Shown here: positions 6,417-8,055 of the stretch, piece after piece
How the letters are laid out: each line of letters begins with the position of its first letter
How positions within the stretch are numbered: the first letter of the stretch is position 1
From: an uncultured Lachnoclostridium sp.
GTDB lineage: Bacteria; Bacillota; Clostridia; Lachnospirales; Lachnospiraceae
Direction: 5' to 3'
NCBI GenBank assembly: GCA_902464595.1
Contig: CABQJX010000123.1
Coordinates: 1-8,055 of the forward strand
DNA length: 8,055 bases
The notes under the pieces: generated by a model
Told to the model about the DNA's origin: nothing
Seen by the model: the letters and a program-made list of their open reading frames with translations, nothing else
Databases searched by the model: none
Translations under genes and position numbers: made by a program

Positions 6417-7706
6417 TCACTGCAGCTTTACTTCCATCATTTTCTGCGGCCCCATAACGTATAAGGTTCCCGGAAAACGGCCCGCCGAAACTTTGCTCAC
6501 CGTAAAATCAAAAGCTCCTTCATATTTCTTTGTGCCAGTCATGTTATAAACCTGACAGGAACTGTCATTATACAAAAGAACCAGACCTCCGTCTATATCA
6601 AAACCACTGTACTGGTATCGGAAAGAAATATCAAAGACAGGATTCCCCTCCCGGTCATAGACCCGAAGACGGTTTGGATCCTCTCCCTCTACATTGTCTG
6701 TGATCAACCCAACGTAATCCGGTGTATAGGTGATGCTGCGGATAGTTTCCCCGATCGGGATCTGGCTCACCAGCTCCGGCGAGGTTTCCACCCTGGTAGA
6801 GAAGAATAAAAGGCCGTGATCGGTAAACGCCACCGAATGGCTTTCATCCAAAAAACGCACCCTTGCAGCCATAGCATCTCCCAAATCCTGGGGAAAGAAA
6901 ATCCCAACCACCCGGTTCGGATCATTTTTTCCCAAACCAAAATTGTAAAAAACGATCTTACATTTTAATATCCCCTGATCCAGATACATAAAGGAGGTGA
7001 TCAACTGCGTTCCGTTGGGAGAAAGGCTCAGATCCACCGGATACCCATCTCCGGAAACCAGGGATTTCACCATAATATCCAAAGAACTTCCATCTTTTTT
7101 ATACAGATAAATATAGCTGGCCCTGGAATCCTCCTGAAGGGCTGCCACCACACCTTTCGCTGATACCGTCACACGCAGAATAGGCAAAAGGGTCACAGCC
7201 TGCCCCTGGGGCCCGCTCTTATCACAGATATAAATACTGTTTCCCTGCAGATCTCCGATAGCTGCAAACTCCCCATTAATGGATACCATAGGAGACTTCA
7301 TCTCATAGCTTTGCATCCATACTACTTTTCCCTGGGCATCTAAGTAGGAGGCCCCGTCCTTTGTATATTTTAAAACACCATCGCAAAAATCCACATATTC
7401 GCAAAAGCTTCCTTCGCCCTGGGCTGCTGCTTCCTGTGCCTCTGTGGTCAGATCCTTCTCCCACACTGGCTGATAGTCCGTATATGTATGATACCGGCCA
7501 TACTGAAACAAAAGGATCCCGGCAATGACTGCCGCAAAAACCAATACCCCCAGTATGATCAGACGCTTGCGGATCACACGTCGGTGAGCTCTCTGGACAA
7601 TCTCCCGGCTCTCCTGAGCCTCCTGCTGCATCGTATTGGAGGATACGATCCGTCGTTTCAGCTGATTTTTTTTATTTTCACGGCTCATGGAACTGGTATT
7701 GCTCAT
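6417..7706 (-). CDS. DUF5711-like membrane-anchored protein with probable extracytoplasmic beta-propeller
   Basis: The chosen 429-residue product has a polar, basic cytoplasmic head (1-48; about ten Arg/Lys in 37-48 and nearby), one membrane helix (about 49-67, LIILGVLVFAAVIAGILLF) and a large domain outside the membrane. That domain repeats a beta-strand/turn pattern about every 40-45 residues, such as DGVLKYTKDGASYLDAQGK, VSINGEFAAIGDLQGNSIYI, LSLSPNGTQLITSF, VGLITDNVEGE and GGLVLLYNDSSCQVYNMTG. This is the look of a propeller with seven or eight blades. No enzyme motif is visible. The family match is from memory of Lachnospiraceae proteins; members have no established function that I know of. 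The ATG at 7706 has a GGGGAG ribosome binding site. An in-frame ATG at 7817 would add 37 basic residues but lacks a good site. It follows a LysM gene and precedes glucokinase on the same strand. Confidence 0.8.
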   Translation of the reverse strand: MSNTSSMSRENKKNQLKRRIVSSNTMQQEAQESREIVQRAHRRVIRKRLIILGVLVFAAVIAGILLFQYGRYHTYTDYQPVWEKDLTTEAQEAAAQGEGSFCEYVDFCDGVLKYTKDGASYLDAQGKVVWMQSYEMKSPMVSINGEFAAIGDLQGNSIYICDKSGPQGQAVTLLPILRVTVSAKGVVAALQEDSRASYIYLYKKDGSSLDIMVKSLVSGDGYPVDLSLSPNGTQLITSFMYLDQGILKCKIVFYNFGLGKNDPNRVVGIFFPQDLGDAMAARVRFLDESHSVAFTDHGLLFFSTRVETSPELVSQIPIGETIRSITYTPDYVGLITDNVEGEDPNRLRVYDREGNPVFDISFRYQYSGFDIDGGLVLLYNDSSCQVYNMTGTKKYEGAFDFTVSKVSAGRFPGTLYVMGPQKMMEVKLQ

Positions 7707-7714
7707 TCTGCGTT

Positions 7715-7720
7715 CTCCCC
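7715..7720 (-). promoter_or_regulatory. Ribosome binding site deciding the start of the DUF5711-like gene
   Basis: On the minus strand GGGGAG lies 8 bases before the ATG at 7706. No comparable site precedes the other in-frame ATGs at 7817, 7775 or 7688, so 7706 is the preferred start. Confidence 0.7.
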
Positions 7721-7829
7721 AACCTTGTCTTTGGCGTATATGGAATAGTATACACCAACTTTGGATAAAACGCATTATCTTTTTCTGAAGCCCCTCCCTC
7801 CGCCTGCCCTTCCTCATTCAAATATCTCT

Positions 7830-8055
7830 TTAAGGAACCAGAAGCTTCTGTCCCTGAAAAATGCTGTCCTCATTGGACAGAGCGTTGATGCGGCATATCT
7901 CGTCAATATGATTTAAATTGTGATACAGTTTAAAACAGATCCCATACAATGTCTCTCCGCCTGCAACCGTATAGGTCCGGTAGCTGGATCCTGAGGCCGG
8001 CTTGTCCTCCTGGCCCGGATCCTCTTTTTCCTTTTCTCCCGCACCCGCCTTGGAG
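7830..8055 (-). CDS. C-terminal end of a LysM-domain protein, 5' end outside the window
   Basis: Seventy-four codons of an open minus-strand frame reach the window edge and end in TAA at 7830-7832. The visible part has a charged Glu/Lys/Pro/Gly-rich linker (about residues 1-25) followed by one LysM domain (about 27-74). The domain opens with TYTVAGGETLYGI and closes with QGQKLLVP, the usual start and end of the fold. LysM domains bind N-acetylglucosamine-containing glycans such as peptidoglycan, so the protein probably acts at the cell wall. The domain is slightly unusual in its middle (HNLNHIDEICRINAL) and carries two cysteines. Any signal peptide, membrane helix or catalytic domain would lie outside the window. 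It is 123 bases upstream of the chosen DUF5711-like start and may share its transcript. Confidence 0.88.
   Translation of the reverse strand, partial: SKAGAGEKEKEDPGQEDKPASGSSYRTYTVAGGETLYGICFKLYHNLNHIDEICRINALSNEDSIFQGQKLLVP

Overview
The window looks like chromosomal DNA of a Gram-positive anaerobe of the Clostridia, most likely a Lachnospiraceae member. This is inferred from strong AGGAGG-type ribosome binding sites, a MutS2 with a C-terminal Smr domain, a secreted protein ending in Trp/Tyr-rich cell-wall-binding repeats, a DUF5711-like membrane protein and a zinc-motif ROK glucokinase. Codon use and base composition look even across the window. I see no insertion sequence, phage gene, CRISPR array, tRNA or rRNA.

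Layout, plus strand (1-5295): the 3' part of mutS2 (5' end outside the window) is followed after 15 bases by an OmpR-type response regulator. Its stop codon overlaps the start of a membrane histidine kinase. These three read as one operon. A 148-base intergenic region with a perfect 14-bp inverted repeat (4150-4178) separates the kinase from a secreted protein. That protein has a signal peptide, an unrecognised acidic N-terminal domain, a probable fibronectin-III-like domain and C-terminal wall-binding repeats. A strong hairpin at 5317-5360 ends this unit and also serves the convergent unit on the other strand.

Layout, minus strand (8055 down to 5398): the C-terminal end of a LysM protein (5' end outside the window), then a DUF5711-like protein with one N-terminal membrane helix and a probable beta-propeller outside the membrane, then a ROK-family glucokinase. 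No convincing terminator lies between them, so they may be co-transcribed.

How they may work together: the two-component system has an extracytoplasmic sensor domain, and the gene just downstream encodes a secreted wall-binding protein. Regulation of the latter by the former is a reasonable but untested inference. The LysM and DUF5711-like proteins both point to the cell envelope. The glucokinase supplies glucose-6-phosphate to central metabolism, and its place there may be positional only. No dramatic new system is evident. The best leads are the uncharacterised domain of the secreted protein, the intergenic palindrome, the propeller reading of the DUF5711-like protein, and the altered Smr motif in MutS2.
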